A stretch of DNA of 64,000 nucleotides. Origin: Parasphingopyxis marina (GTDB lineage: Bacteria; Pseudomonadota; Alphaproteobacteria; Sphingomonadales; Sphingomonadaceae). The notes beneath the pieces were generated by a model that saw only the letters and a program-made list of their open reading frames with translations, did no database searches and was not told where the DNA came from. The first letter of the stretch is position 1, and each line of letters opens with the position of its first letter. The stretch is from the NCBI RefSeq assembly GCF_014237875.1, contig NZ_JACJVJ010000001.1, forward strand, positions 1-64,000, given 5' to 3'. Shown piece after piece: positions 50,124 to 59,215 of this stretch. The position numbers and the translations under genes are program-made.

Positions 50124-53100
50124 GACCAAAACCGCAGCCGAGCCGTTGACCTCGGCGCAGGTTTGCGCGCGCCCGCTGCGTCCGTTCGAATATCTGGAGA
50201 TCAAGCCGAAGCCCGGCCGCCACCGCGCATTGCGCGACGCCTATAGTTTGCTCGCCGACGGCTTTGAACTCCAGGGCGAGCGCCTGCCATCGATTGCCGC
50301 GCCTATCGATTGGGGATTCGGCGCGCGATCGTTCAACTTCCACCTGCATGCCTTCCTGCCGCTCAACGCACTGCTTTCGGCCTATGATGCGACCAGCGAT
50401 GCCGAATTGCTCGAGGCTTCCCTAGACTTGGCGCTCGACTGGATCGAGGTGAATATGAGGGGCTTGGCGCCGCCCCTCAGGCCGGAGACGGTCGATGCCT
50501 GCCTTGCCCAAAACGCCGGCAATCGCTGGTACGATATGGCGATCGGCCAGCGGCTCTACAAATTTGCCTATCTTCTGGATGCGGGCGTGCGGCTCGACAT
50601 CGATCGGCCGGGCTGGTTCGAAAAAATTGCAGACGCGATCCGGCTCCACCATCGGCTGCTCGCCGACGATCGCGTTTATCAGGATCACAATAATCACGGC
50701 TTTTACCAGGCAATCGACCAATATGCCGCGTCAACCCGGCTACCGGAACTCGACGAAGGCGATTACCGCGCGCTGTCCCGTGCCCGCCTTGCCGAGATGA
50801 TCGACCGGCAGTTTTGCGAGGACGGCGTTCATATCGAACATTCGCCCGGCTATCATCTGATGGTCACCACTACCCTGATCAACGCGCGCAATGCCGGAAT
50901 GCTCGACAAAAAGCTGGCGCGAAAAATCGCCCGGCTGGAAAGCAATCTCGGGCTGTTCATTACTCCCGCCGGCGATATCGCGACGATCGGCGATACGGAC
51001 CCGCGCAGCCTGTGGGGCGACACGAAATATACGGGGTTCTTCGCCGATCCTGCGCTGCAATATATCGTTTCGGCTGGCGTGGAGGGCACCGCTCCGGAAC
51101 CCGGTGTTCAGGCAATGGCCGCAAGCGGTTATGCCATCGCCCGGCTGGACCCGGAACAGGGCGCGGACGAGGCCGAGCGGAAGAATTCCCGCGAACGCTC
51201 CTATCTGATCCAGCATGCCGGCTTTCACAGCCGCACGCACAAACATGCCGACCATATGAGCTTCATCTGGCACGATGCCGGCCGCGATATCCTGGCCGAT
51301 CCCGGCCGCTACGGCTATGTCGGCACGGTTGAAAAGGGTTCGGATCTTCATGATCAGGGCTTCTTTTATTCAGCGCCCGAACGGATCTATTGCGAAAGCA
51401 CCAGGGCCCATAATTGCGTCGAGATCGACGGTGCGAGCTATCCGCGGCGCGGCGTAAAGCCGTGGGGCTCGGCGCTGACACAGGCCGATTCCCAAGGGGA
51501 ACTTGCCGTATTCAACGCATCAACGGCTCATATGCGAACGGTGAGCCATCGGCGATCGCTGGTGACGCGGCCCGGGCATTTCCTGCTCGTGCTCGACTGG
51601 CTCAGGGACCGGGAAACCGAACGCGACTATCGTCAATGGTTCTGCTTCGATCCGGCCTGGGATGTCGAAATCGCCGACGGGCAGGTTCGCGCCTCGGCTA
51701 ACAGCCCCAACGGGAAAGAGACCCAAGAACTCGTTGCAGTCTCACTGGTTGATGACAGCGTCGCCGACCGGGTCGCGTCGGGCGAAACCGAGCCCGATCT
51801 TCTGGGGTGGCTGTCGGATCGCGCCAATCATCTCGAACCTGCGACCAGCCTGTCCTTCAAAACGCCGCGGGGAGAGTTCGGACGGTTTGCGACATTGTTC
51901 ATACTTTCACCAAGGGCGGAGCCCGACCGGGCGAAGATCCGTTTCAACAGCTCCATGCGCGCGGGCCGGATCGTCTGGCATGACGATCGCGGCATCCATC
52001 AGGTCGATCTCAATACCGAGGAAGATGGGCGGTTAATGGCCGCCTATCGCCCTGTGGTGGTGCCCTCCGATGGCGAGACTGAAGTCAACATCGCGGCGTT
52101 CCGGGCCGCAATTGCCGAACAGCCGCAGGCGCGCATTGCCGCAATCGAGCATCAGCCGCTGCCCGACGCGACCGTGCTGAAAGACCGTGTCGATGGCGCT
52201 CTCAAAAATGGCTGGCATTTCGACGGCCTGGATCTCGACAGGTTTGACGCACCGATCGATTTCGACGCCGGGAGCCGTTCGGAACGCTATCTGCGCCATG
52301 CCTGGGCACCGATCGGGCCACTGCTGGTCCTCGCAGACCAGGTAGAGGACGGCACAGCCTATCTGGAGGCGGCACGCGCCTACACGTTACAATGGCTGAC
52401 TCTTCACGCCCGGCCCTATCTACGATCGAGTTCGGCTGAGTTCGTCGACCAGCAATTGTTCGGCAAGGACGAAGGCGAAGAAGAATTCGCGTGGTACGAT
52501 ATGGGCGTCGGCCTGCGGTGCCACCTGCTCGCCTGCCTGCTCGATATTCTCTCCCGCAATCCGTCCGTTCCCGACGACGAGATCGCGCTGTTGCATGACA
52601 GCCTCGAAAAGCATCTCGCCCTTTTGGCGGAAGCCGGCTTCCAGCTGGACCACAATAATCACGGCCTTTATCAGGCGCTCGGCCGCTATGCCGCAGCCCG
52701 GCGCTTCGCCTGGTACCCGCTCTTCGCGCGCCACATCGCCCCGGCGCGCGACCAGCTGGCCGACATCGCACAGTCCCAGTTTTTCGCCGACGGAATGCAC
52801 GCCGAACATTCGCCCGGCTATCATCTCAAGATCCTGCTGACGTTACTCGGCGCGCGGCAGGCAGGATTGATTGACGGCGCCGAGTTCGACGAAATGCTGG
52901 CGAAAGCCAGCGATGCGCTCACCTGGTTGATCACGCCGACAGGCGGATTGGCGGCGATCGGCGATACCGATCCGGGAGACTGGCGAGACCAGCCGGGGTT
53001 CGTGGCTTGGCCCGATGCGCGCATTGCGGATCTCTTCGCAGGTAAGGATAATTCGGCCCCGACCGGCCTCCGCCGGTTCGAGGATGCTGGCTACGCCATC

Positions 53101-53952
53101 GTCCGGCACGGCGACAGCCATCTCGTCCAAGCCTGCGGCTTTCACAGCCGCACGCACAAACATGCCGATCATCTCGGATTCGTCTGGCAGGAAGGGGAGA
53201 GCCCGATATTCATCGATCCCGGCCGGTTCGAATATCGGGGCCGGATGCCGCGCGAAGACCCGATGTTCGATCGCGGCTTCTGGTATGCCGACGAGCGCCG
53301 ACGTTATGTGGAAGCGACGCGAGCCCATAATTGCGTAGAGATCGACGGTCTGAGTTACAACCGGCGCGTCGTACCCAACGGATCGAGCCTCACAGGCGCA
53401 TCATTCAACGGAGACGCCTATACGATCTCGAGCGAGACGACCCATGAGGATACTATTCGTCACCGCCGGAAACTGGTCTTCCGGCCGGGGGAATGGCTCC
53501 TTATTCTCGACTGGCTCGACGATAGCGAAGGCCGGTCTCACGACTATCGCCAATATTTCCAGCTGGCTCCACAATGGAGGGCAAAAGCCGGTAGCCGCGG
53601 ATATATGGCGCATTCAGAGGCGGGGAAAATCGTACTCGTCGACATACTCGGCAACAGCGTTGCGGAACCCGTTCGTCGGGGGCGGAAGACGCCCGAACTT
53701 CAGGGTTGGCACGCGCCGGGCGACGAGCGTTTCGAACCTTCGCCGAGCCTCTGCCTAGCGCAGATCGGCAAGGAATCGGCGCGTTTCGCCACGCTGGCGC
53801 TGCTCGGCAACACGCCGTTTTTCGGTCTGGCGGGGTCGGCCATGACGGCAGAAGGCGCGTCCATTCACTGGAAATGGGGACTAAAAACCGTCTCGATCAC
53901 CTTGGCCGGTGAAACGATGGAAATGGCGCTGGGCGAGCAAGAGCCGGCATGA
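50107..53952 (+). CDS. Double heparinase II/III-family protein, about 1281 aa
   Basis: Two complete modules in tandem (about residues 30-640 and 690-1280). Each has a helical toroid and a beta-sandwich with the same landmarks: DHNNHG, EHSPGYHL, HSRTHKHADH, then DPGR-like and RAHNCVEIDG. In characterised polysaccharide lyases of this superfamily the Asn/His, Tyr and His of such blocks form the active site, so both modules look competent. There is no signal peptide. ATG 50107 overlaps the previous gene by 17 bases with a poor ribosome site; TTG 50074 is an alternative. In glycan clusters such enzymes trim or release uronate-containing chains. Confidence 0.9.
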   Translation: MSSSTETKTAAEPLTSAQVCARPLRPFEYLEIKPKPGRHRALRDAYSLLADGFELQGERLPSIAAPIDWGFGARSFNFHLHAFLPLNALLSAYDATSDAELLEASLDLALDWIEVNMRGLAPPLRPETVDACLAQNAGNRWYDMAIGQRLYKFAYLLDAGVRLDIDRPGWFEKIADAIRLHHRLLADDRVYQDHNNHGFYQAIDQYAASTRLPELDEGDYRALSRARLAEMIDRQFCEDGVHIEHSPGYHLMVTTTLINARNAGMLDKKLARKIARLESNLGLFITPAGDIATIGDTDPRSLWGDTKYTGFFADPALQYIVSAGVEGTAPEPGVQAMAASGYAIARLDPEQGADEAERKNSRERSYLIQHAGFHSRTHKHADHMSFIWHDAGRDILADPGRYGYVGTVEKGSDLHDQGFFYSAPERIYCESTRAHNCVEIDGASYPRRGVKPWGSALTQADSQGELAVFNASTAHMRTVSHRRSLVTRPGHFLLVLDWLRDRETERDYRQWFCFDPAWDVEIADGQVRASANSPNGKETQELVAVSLVDDSVADRVASGETEPDLLGWLSDRANHLEPATSLSFKTPRGEFGRFATLFILSPRAEPDRAKIRFNSSMRAGRIVWHDDRGIHQVDLNTEEDGRLMAAYRPVVVPSDGETEVNIAAFRAAIAEQPQARIAAIEHQPLPDATVLKDRVDGALKNGWHFDGLDLDRFDAPIDFDAGSRSERYLRHAWAPIGPLLVLADQVEDGTAYLEAARAYTLQWLTLHARPYLRSSSAEFVDQQLFGKDEGEEEFAWYDMGVGLRCHLLACLLDILSRNPSVPDDEIALLHDSLEKHLALLAEAGFQLDHNNHGLYQALGRYAAARRFAWYPLFARHIAPARDQLADIAQSQFFADGMHAEHSPGYHLKILLTLLGARQAGLIDGAEFDEMLAKASDALTWLITPTGGLAAIGDTDPGDWRDQPGFVAWPDARIADLFAGKDNSAPTGLRRFEDAGYAIVRHGDSHLVQACGFHSRTHKHADHLGFVWQEGESPIFIDPGRFEYRGRMPREDPMFDRGFWYADERRRYVEATRAHNCVEIDGLSYNRRVVPNGSSLTGASFNGDAYTISSETTHEDTIRHRRKLVFRPGEWLLILDWLDDSEGRSHDYRQYFQLAPQWRAKAGSRGYMAHSEAGKIVLVDILGNSVAEPVRRGRKTPELQGWHAPGDERFEPSPSLCLAQIGKESARFATLALLGNTPFFGLAGSAMTAEGASIHWKWGLKTVSITLAGETMEMALGEQEPA

Positions 53953-56483
53953 AGGGCCTCACAGACCTGTTCCGGCCCGGTGGCGGAGAAGACGATGACG
54001 GCTCTATCGTCGTTGCCGCAATCCTTTCCGAGGATTTCCAGGCCCAGGTCGATCATCTCGCCGTCACCGGACATCTGCCGCATTGGGAAAAGCTGGCCCA
54101 ACGCGATTTCCGGCGATTGAAAGAAAACGTGCGTGCCTGTTTCAATCCGGGCTCGTCACCGGCCCGGGCCACCTCCCTGCTGCTCTTCCCGGATTGGGGG
54201 GCGCTGCTTTTCATGGGGCTGCGTGCCGCGGCGGGCGCCGCCGATCAGTCATTCGCCCGCCTGCTGCGCCGCTGTGCGGACTATCTTGGCAATGACGCGC
54301 TGCGCCGCCCATTCGACGCGTTGTTATATGGGGGGAATTTGCGACTCGACGGAGAGGAGAATCTCGAACAGGCAGTGGTAGAGATCGGCGCGCCCGATTC
54401 CGGCCTCGATGCCTATCTGGACGCGGCCGCCGCCTTCCTCGGCGAACATGGCCTGAAACGCCCTTTCAATCGCGGCACGGCAGAAGGATGGACGCCGTTC
54501 GATTCGGGATTTTACACCCGGTTGCTGCAGCATTTCGGATTGGCCGAACCGAGCCGGGAATTAGGTCGCAACGCGCTGCTACATTATCTTTTCATCGGTG
54601 TGCCCGAAAAGATCAGGCCCAACCCCCTTTTCGCTCCAGCATTCATGCCCGGCTCCGAAGCGCCAGGCACCGGCTATTTTGAGCGTTTATACAGCCAACG
54701 CGATTTCGATACCGCGCCATCTCTAATGTTCGACCCGGCGCACTATGCCGCCTTTGCGGGCCGGGAAGGCGACACGGACGGTGCGCTGTACGAGGATTTT
54801 CTACGCAACGGCCTGGACCGGCAGGCCCCTTTCAGCCCGCTGTTCGATGGCGACTATTATCGCGCCCATTATCTGGATCCGCTGGCCGAAGAGGGCGGCA
54901 AACGATTCGGCAACGCGGTCCGGCACTATCTCTTCACCGGCGCCTTGCAGGGTTGGAATCCCAATCCGGATTTCGACAGCGACTGGTATTTGCGCGAATA
55001 TCCGACCGCGCGGACCGATATCAAGGCGCAGAAGCTGCTCGGCGCATTCGAGCATTTCCTGCTTGCGGGGAAAAGTGCCGGTTTTCACCCCACGGCACCG
55101 CTCCAGACCTTGCCTGTCGGTGAGCGCGAGGCAAAGATTCTGTTTCTGCGCCGCGCGATCAGGGCCGCCAAAACATTTGATCCCGCCGCACTTTCCTTTG
55201 AACCCCGTGGCTCGTCCGATATCTCCGTAATCGTTCCCGTCAGCGGGCGGTTCGCCTTTACCGCCAGCCTGTTGCGGCAGGCGTATTTCGCCAAGCTCCA
55301 CAGCGAAAAGGTGGACGGGCTTAACGTCGAGATCATCATGGTCAGCAACGGTTCCACCGACGAAACCGATAGCGTGGTGAGCGAAGTCGCTGGCCTAAAC
55401 CTTGTCGTCTTCCCGAAAGCGATCGGATTTCCCCGCGCGGTCAACGCCGGCGCGGCGGTGGCGAAAGGCGATACGCTGATCATTCTCAACAACGACATCT
55501 TCTTCGAACCCGACCTCTTCTCCCGGCTGGCGAAGGGGCTGCGCGCCGATCCCGGGCTGGGGCTGTTCGGTGCAGCCATACTCCTTCCCGACCAGCGCTT
55601 GCAGGAACTGGGTAGCCTCATATTCGCGGACGGATCGGGCTTCGGTATCGCGCGCGGCGAGGATCCGACCAGCGATTTTGCGCAAGCCCAGATGGAGGTC
55701 GACTATTGCTCCGCCTGCGCCGTAGCGATTGCACGCGCCGACTTCGAAGCCTTCGACGGCCTCGATGAACGTTTTTCGCCAGGCTATTATGAAGAGACGG
55801 ACCTGTGTGCCCGGTTGAAGGCTGCGGGTCGGCGGATCGCCGTCGACGGCACCATCCAGATCGAACATTTCGAGCATGGCAGCTTTGCCAGCGGCGCGGC
55901 GGGCGAAGCAGTGCAGACTCTGATCGCCCGCCACCGGGAAGTGTTTCGCGAACGCCACGCCGAGATGCTGACCCGCCAACCCGATCGCGCGCAAGTGACT
56001 AGGGGCGCAACCCTCGATCCGCGGACGATCGGGCGGTACAGGATTTTCCTGATCACCAGGCAGGTTCCGGCAGCTCCGCCCTCGGGCCCGATGCCGGCGG
56101 CACTGAGGATCGCCGAAAAGGCTCGCATGCTGGGGGCCGATGTCGAATTCGGCGTCTTCGAGCCCAGCCGTGAAGACGGGCGCTTCGACGAGATGTCCCA
56201 CCGACTGGTGAAGGACTGGACCGCTGAAGAGGGTCTGGCCGGCCATATCGCGAAGAATGCGCGCCGCTACAGCCATCTGCTGCTGTGCGAAGCCCCAGGC
56301 GCCGAACGTTTCGCGGACGCGATCCGGGCCGCCCGCGCCGAAAATCCACGATTGATCGTAGCCGGCGACGAAATGGCAAGCGCCGAAGACGGGCCAATAG
56401 GCGATCTCGTGGACGTTCGCATGATCGACCCCGACGAAGCGATGCTGCGATCGATCCTCGACCAGGAACCGCCGCGGCGATGA
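53949..56483 (+). CDS. GT2-type glycosyltransferase with large N-terminal region, 844 aa
   Basis: The GT2 domain (about residues 415-650) has SDISVIVPVSG, EIIMVSNGSTDET, the DxD-like NNDIFFEPDLF and the acceptor-side ERFSPGYYEETDLCAR, typical of rhamnosyltransferase-like enzymes. The N-terminal 400 residues contain repeated FD-YY-x-HY-like segments (FDPAHYAAF, FDGDYYRAHYLD, FDSDWYLREYP), which occur beside glycosyltransferases in polysaccharide clusters. The C-terminal 170 residues are unassigned. It overlaps the lyase gene as ATGA and the next gene by 4 bases. It is likely to act in the cytoplasm on a glycan chain. Confidence 0.9.
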   Translation: MKGLTDLFRPGGGEDDDGSIVVAAILSEDFQAQVDHLAVTGHLPHWEKLAQRDFRRLKENVRACFNPGSSPARATSLLLFPDWGALLFMGLRAAAGAADQSFARLLRRCADYLGNDALRRPFDALLYGGNLRLDGEENLEQAVVEIGAPDSGLDAYLDAAAAFLGEHGLKRPFNRGTAEGWTPFDSGFYTRLLQHFGLAEPSRELGRNALLHYLFIGVPEKIRPNPLFAPAFMPGSEAPGTGYFERLYSQRDFDTAPSLMFDPAHYAAFAGREGDTDGALYEDFLRNGLDRQAPFSPLFDGDYYRAHYLDPLAEEGGKRFGNAVRHYLFTGALQGWNPNPDFDSDWYLREYPTARTDIKAQKLLGAFEHFLLAGKSAGFHPTAPLQTLPVGEREAKILFLRRAIRAAKTFDPAALSFEPRGSSDISVIVPVSGRFAFTASLLRQAYFAKLHSEKVDGLNVEIIMVSNGSTDETDSVVSEVAGLNLVVFPKAIGFPRAVNAGAAVAKGDTLIILNNDIFFEPDLFSRLAKGLRADPGLGLFGAAILLPDQRLQELGSLIFADGSGFGIARGEDPTSDFAQAQMEVDYCSACAVAIARADFEAFDGLDERFSPGYYEETDLCARLKAAGRRIAVDGTIQIEHFEHGSFASGAAGEAVQTLIARHREVFRERHAEMLTRQPDRAQVTRGATLDPRTIGRYRIFLITRQVPAAPPSGPMPAALRIAEKARMLGADVEFGVFEPSREDGRFDEMSHRLVKDWTAEEGLAGHIAKNARRYSHLLLCEAPGAERFADAIRAARAENPRLIVAGDEMASAEDGPIGDLVDVRMIDPDEAMLRSILDQEPPRR

Positions 56484-57181
56484 CTGCATCCGCGCACCGC
56501 GAAATCCGCCATGCTGATCTTGAGGAAAGCGGCACGGCCTGCGCCCGTTCGATCGCTGCGCAGCTTGCCACGGCGATCACCGCGCGCGGCACGGCAACGC
56601 TAGCGCTGTCGGGCGGGCGAACGCCGGTGGCGTTGTTCGAAGCGCTTGCCAAAACCGCTATCGACTGGAGCAGGGTCACCGTGCTGCAGGTCGACGAACG
56701 CTGGGTCGCGCCCGAAAGCGCCGACAGCAATCAAAGCGCGATCCGCCGGCACCTGCTGCAAGGCAAGGCGGAGCGCGCCCGGTTCCTGCCGATGAAGACC
56801 GGCGACGCAACGCCTGTAGAAGGTCAACCCGCATATGAAGCGTTGCTCCGCACACTCGATTGGCCGATCGACGTCACCATGCTCGGCATCGGCGAGGATG
56901 GCCACACAGCTTCGCTTTTCCCCGGAGCACCCGAACTCGCCGAAGCGCTAACGACCGAAGCCTTGTGCCTTGCAGTCACGCCGAAAGCTGCACCACATGG
57001 GCGGCTCTCGCTATCACTTCGCGCCATTTTCGACAGTCGCCAAATCCACGTTCAGCTGTCCGGAGCCGCGAAGGAAGCGACCTATCGGCGAGCACTTGGC
57101 GAGGGGCCGGTCGAGGCCATGCCGATCCGCGCGATCCTGCGGCAACACAGGGTACCCGTCGAACTCTGGATAACGCCCTGA
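56480..57181 (+). CDS. pgl: 6-phosphogluconolactonase, 233 aa
   Basis: A DevB/Pgl-type lactonase in the glucosamine-6-phosphate isomerase superfamily: LALSGGRTPVALFEAL, LQVDERWVAPESADSNQSAIR, then MLGIGEDGHTASLFPG, the family signature with catalytic His, and LSGAAKEATYRRAL. It hydrolyses 6-phosphogluconolactone in the oxidative pentose phosphate or Entner-Doudoroff route. Length 233 is typical. It overlaps the glycosyltransferase by 4 bases, so it is translationally coupled within the glycan operon and separated from zwf/edd genes, which usually accompany it. Confidence 0.93.
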   Translation: MTASAHREIRHADLEESGTACARSIAAQLATAITARGTATLALSGGRTPVALFEALAKTAIDWSRVTVLQVDERWVAPESADSNQSAIRRHLLQGKAERARFLPMKTGDATPVEGQPAYEALLRTLDWPIDVTMLGIGEDGHTASLFPGAPELAEALTTEALCLAVTPKAAPHGRLSLSLRAIFDSRQIHVQLSGAAKEATYRRALGEGPVEAMPIRAILRQHRVPVELWITP

Positions 57182-57289
57182 TCGCGATCCGGACTTGGGC
57201 ACCGGGCAGTTGAGCGCTATGGGGAGTGCGCGCTTGCTGGCTCGCGGCCGGCGGACACGAAATGGCTATCCGCCGCAAAGGTTTATGAC

Positions 57290-58330
57290 ATGAGTATCAA
57301 CATCGGCATCTGCGGTTTCGGCAAGATGGGGCAGATCCGCGCAGAGGCGATCGAAGATCACGACGGCGACCTCGTCGTCCGCAAGATTTTCGACGATGCG
57401 TTGCCTCCCAATCCGCCCTATTCGGCCGCCGCCTCCGTCGACGAGATCGTCGACGATCCCGATATCGACGCCGTCATTATCTGCCTGCCCAATTTCCTCA
57501 ACTATCCCACGACCTTGGCGGCGCTCAAAGCCGGCAAGCATGTCTTTTGCGAAAAGCCGCCGGCCTTCACGGCAGCGCAGGTCGAGGAAATTCGCGCCGC
57601 CGAACGCGAGGCGGGAACCGTGCTGATGTACGGTTTCAACCATCGCCACCATGACGCCGTCGTCGAAATGCACAAGCAGATATCGCGAGGCGAACACGGT
57701 CGCTTGCTGTGGATGCGGGGCCGCTACGGCAAGAGCGTCGACGCGGACTTCCTGAGCACATGGCGCGCCGACCCTGCACTCGCCGGCGGCGGGATCCTGC
57801 TCGACCAGGGCATACACATGCTCGATCTGATGCTGTTCCTCTCGGGCAAGCCGTTCGACGAAGTGAACGCGATGGTTTCCAATCTCTATTGGAAAACGCC
57901 GGGCATCGAGGACAATGTCTTCGCGATTTTCCGAAACAGCGAGACCGGCCTTTGCGCTTCGATCCATTCCACGATGACGCAATGGCGGCACCTCTTCTCG
58001 CTCGAAGTGTTTCTAGAACGCGGCTATATGGTGCTCAACGGACTCAAGACGTCGTCGGGCACTTATGGCGAGGAGGTACTCGCAATCGCCAAGAACCGGG
58101 CGAAGGCGCCGGCGGCAACATGGGACGACGAAGAACGCCTTCATTATGAGGTCGATACGAGCTGGGGCCGGGAGATCGAGCATTTCGCGACCTGCATCGC
58201 GACGGGCACGCCGGTCGAATATGGCAGTTCACTTCATGCACTCGAAGTGATGCAACTGGTCGATCGGGTCTATGCACACGAGCGGCATATCGGCCAAAAC
58301 CTGCATACCGATCTTGGCGGCAGCGCGTGA
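57290..58330 (+). CDS. Gfo/Idh/MocA-family sugar oxidoreductase, 346 aa
   Basis: NAD(P) Rossmann start INIGICGFGKMGQIRAEAI, the family's lysine motif HVFCEKPPAFT (the EKP Lys), and a C-terminal domain with GGGILLDQGIHMLDLMLF carrying the catalytic His. Such enzymes oxidise or epimerise sugars, often nucleotide sugars for surface glycans. It begins 108 bases after pgl on the same strand and is 45 bases before the Stf0-like gene. Its exact sugar is unknown. Confidence 0.92.
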   Translation: MSINIGICGFGKMGQIRAEAIEDHDGDLVVRKIFDDALPPNPPYSAAASVDEIVDDPDIDAVIICLPNFLNYPTTLAALKAGKHVFCEKPPAFTAAQVEEIRAAEREAGTVLMYGFNHRHHDAVVEMHKQISRGEHGRLLWMRGRYGKSVDADFLSTWRADPALAGGGILLDQGIHMLDLMLFLSGKPFDEVNAMVSNLYWKTPGIEDNVFAIFRNSETGLCASIHSTMTQWRHLFSLEVFLERGYMVLNGLKTSSGTYGEEVLAIAKNRAKAPAATWDDEERLHYEVDTSWGREIEHFATCIATGTPVEYGSSLHALEVMQLVDRVYAHERHIGQNLHTDLGGSA

Positions 58331-58375
58331 TCGGGCTAGGCGCGCAGCTATCGCACTATAGGGGACGGCGACAAA

Positions 58376-59203
58376 ATGACCGACAGCACCGGCACCTTCG
58401 GCGCCGATAATCCTCGGGTTCGCCAGCTGTGCGCCAATGTGCTGCGCCTGCTTCGCGGCGAGGAATTTTCCGGCGCCCGGTTCGAGGAGCGGAAAAAGAT
58501 CGTTATCTGCATGACGCCGCGATCGGGCAGCAGCTATCTTTCCTCGGTCCTTTCGGAAAATGGTCTCGGCAAGGTGCAGGAACATTTCCGCGTCGTGAAG
58601 GGCGCGCTGGAAGCACTGTGCGAGAAGCGCAAGCTCGAGACGGTCGAACAATGGGTCGCCGAACGGATCGCCAATCTCAGCACGGGGGGCATTTACGGCT
58701 TCAAGGCTGATTGGCCGCAATTCGTGCCGATCTACTATCTCGGCGGGTACGACTATTTCTTTCGTGACGCGGCCTTCGTCTATCTGACCCGCAACGACGT
58801 TATGGCGCAGGCGATATCGCGTTATATCTCCACCGAGACCGGCTATTTTCATTCGGTCCAGGCCGACTTGGCCCATACCGTCGAAAAGGATATCGAACTC
58901 GACTTCGACAAGCTGCAGGGCCATCTCGACCGGATCGTCGACATGCAGGGCGATTGGGAGCGCTTTTTCGCCCATGAGGGAATCTCGCCGCTGCGCATCA
59001 GCTATGAAGAGATTGACGCCGATGCCGGGGCCGTCGTCCGCAAGATCGGCAGTTATGCGGGATTGCAGCTACCGGAGGATCTGAAACTCGAAACCGACTA
59101 TCGCAAGGTGAGTACAGAGCGGAACGACCGGATTCGGACTATGGCGATCGCCGAGGCGAAAGTGCGGCGCACAGGCGCTAACAGGCCCGGCGCGACAACG
59201 TAG
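58376..59203 (+). CDS. Stf0-type sulfotransferase, 275 aa
   Basis: A PAPS-dependent sulfotransferase of the Stf0 branch (trehalose sulfotransferase relatives). The 5' phosphosulfate loop is VICMTPRSGSSYLSSVL (about residues 43-59), followed by YGFKADWPQF and the 3'-phosphate region YLTRNDVMAQAISRYIS. PLRISYEEIDAD near residue 205 is also family-typical. It is the last gene of the rightward glycan operon, ending 12 bases before the end of the convergent giant glycosyltransferase. It probably adds sulfate to a sugar, distinct from the Sulfotransfer_2-like genes at 46184 and 46995. Confidence 0.9.
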   Translation: MTDSTGTFGADNPRVRQLCANVLRLLRGEEFSGARFEERKKIVICMTPRSGSSYLSSVLSENGLGKVQEHFRVVKGALEALCEKRKLETVEQWVAERIANLSTGGIYGFKADWPQFVPIYYLGGYDYFFRDAAFVYLTRNDVMAQAISRYISTETGYFHSVQADLAHTVEKDIELDFDKLQGHLDRIVDMQGDWERFFAHEGISPLRISYEEIDADAGAVVRKIGSYAGLQLPEDLKLETDYRKVSTERNDRIRTMAIAEAKVRRTGANRPGATT

Positions 59204-59215
59204 GCCGACGCTCGG

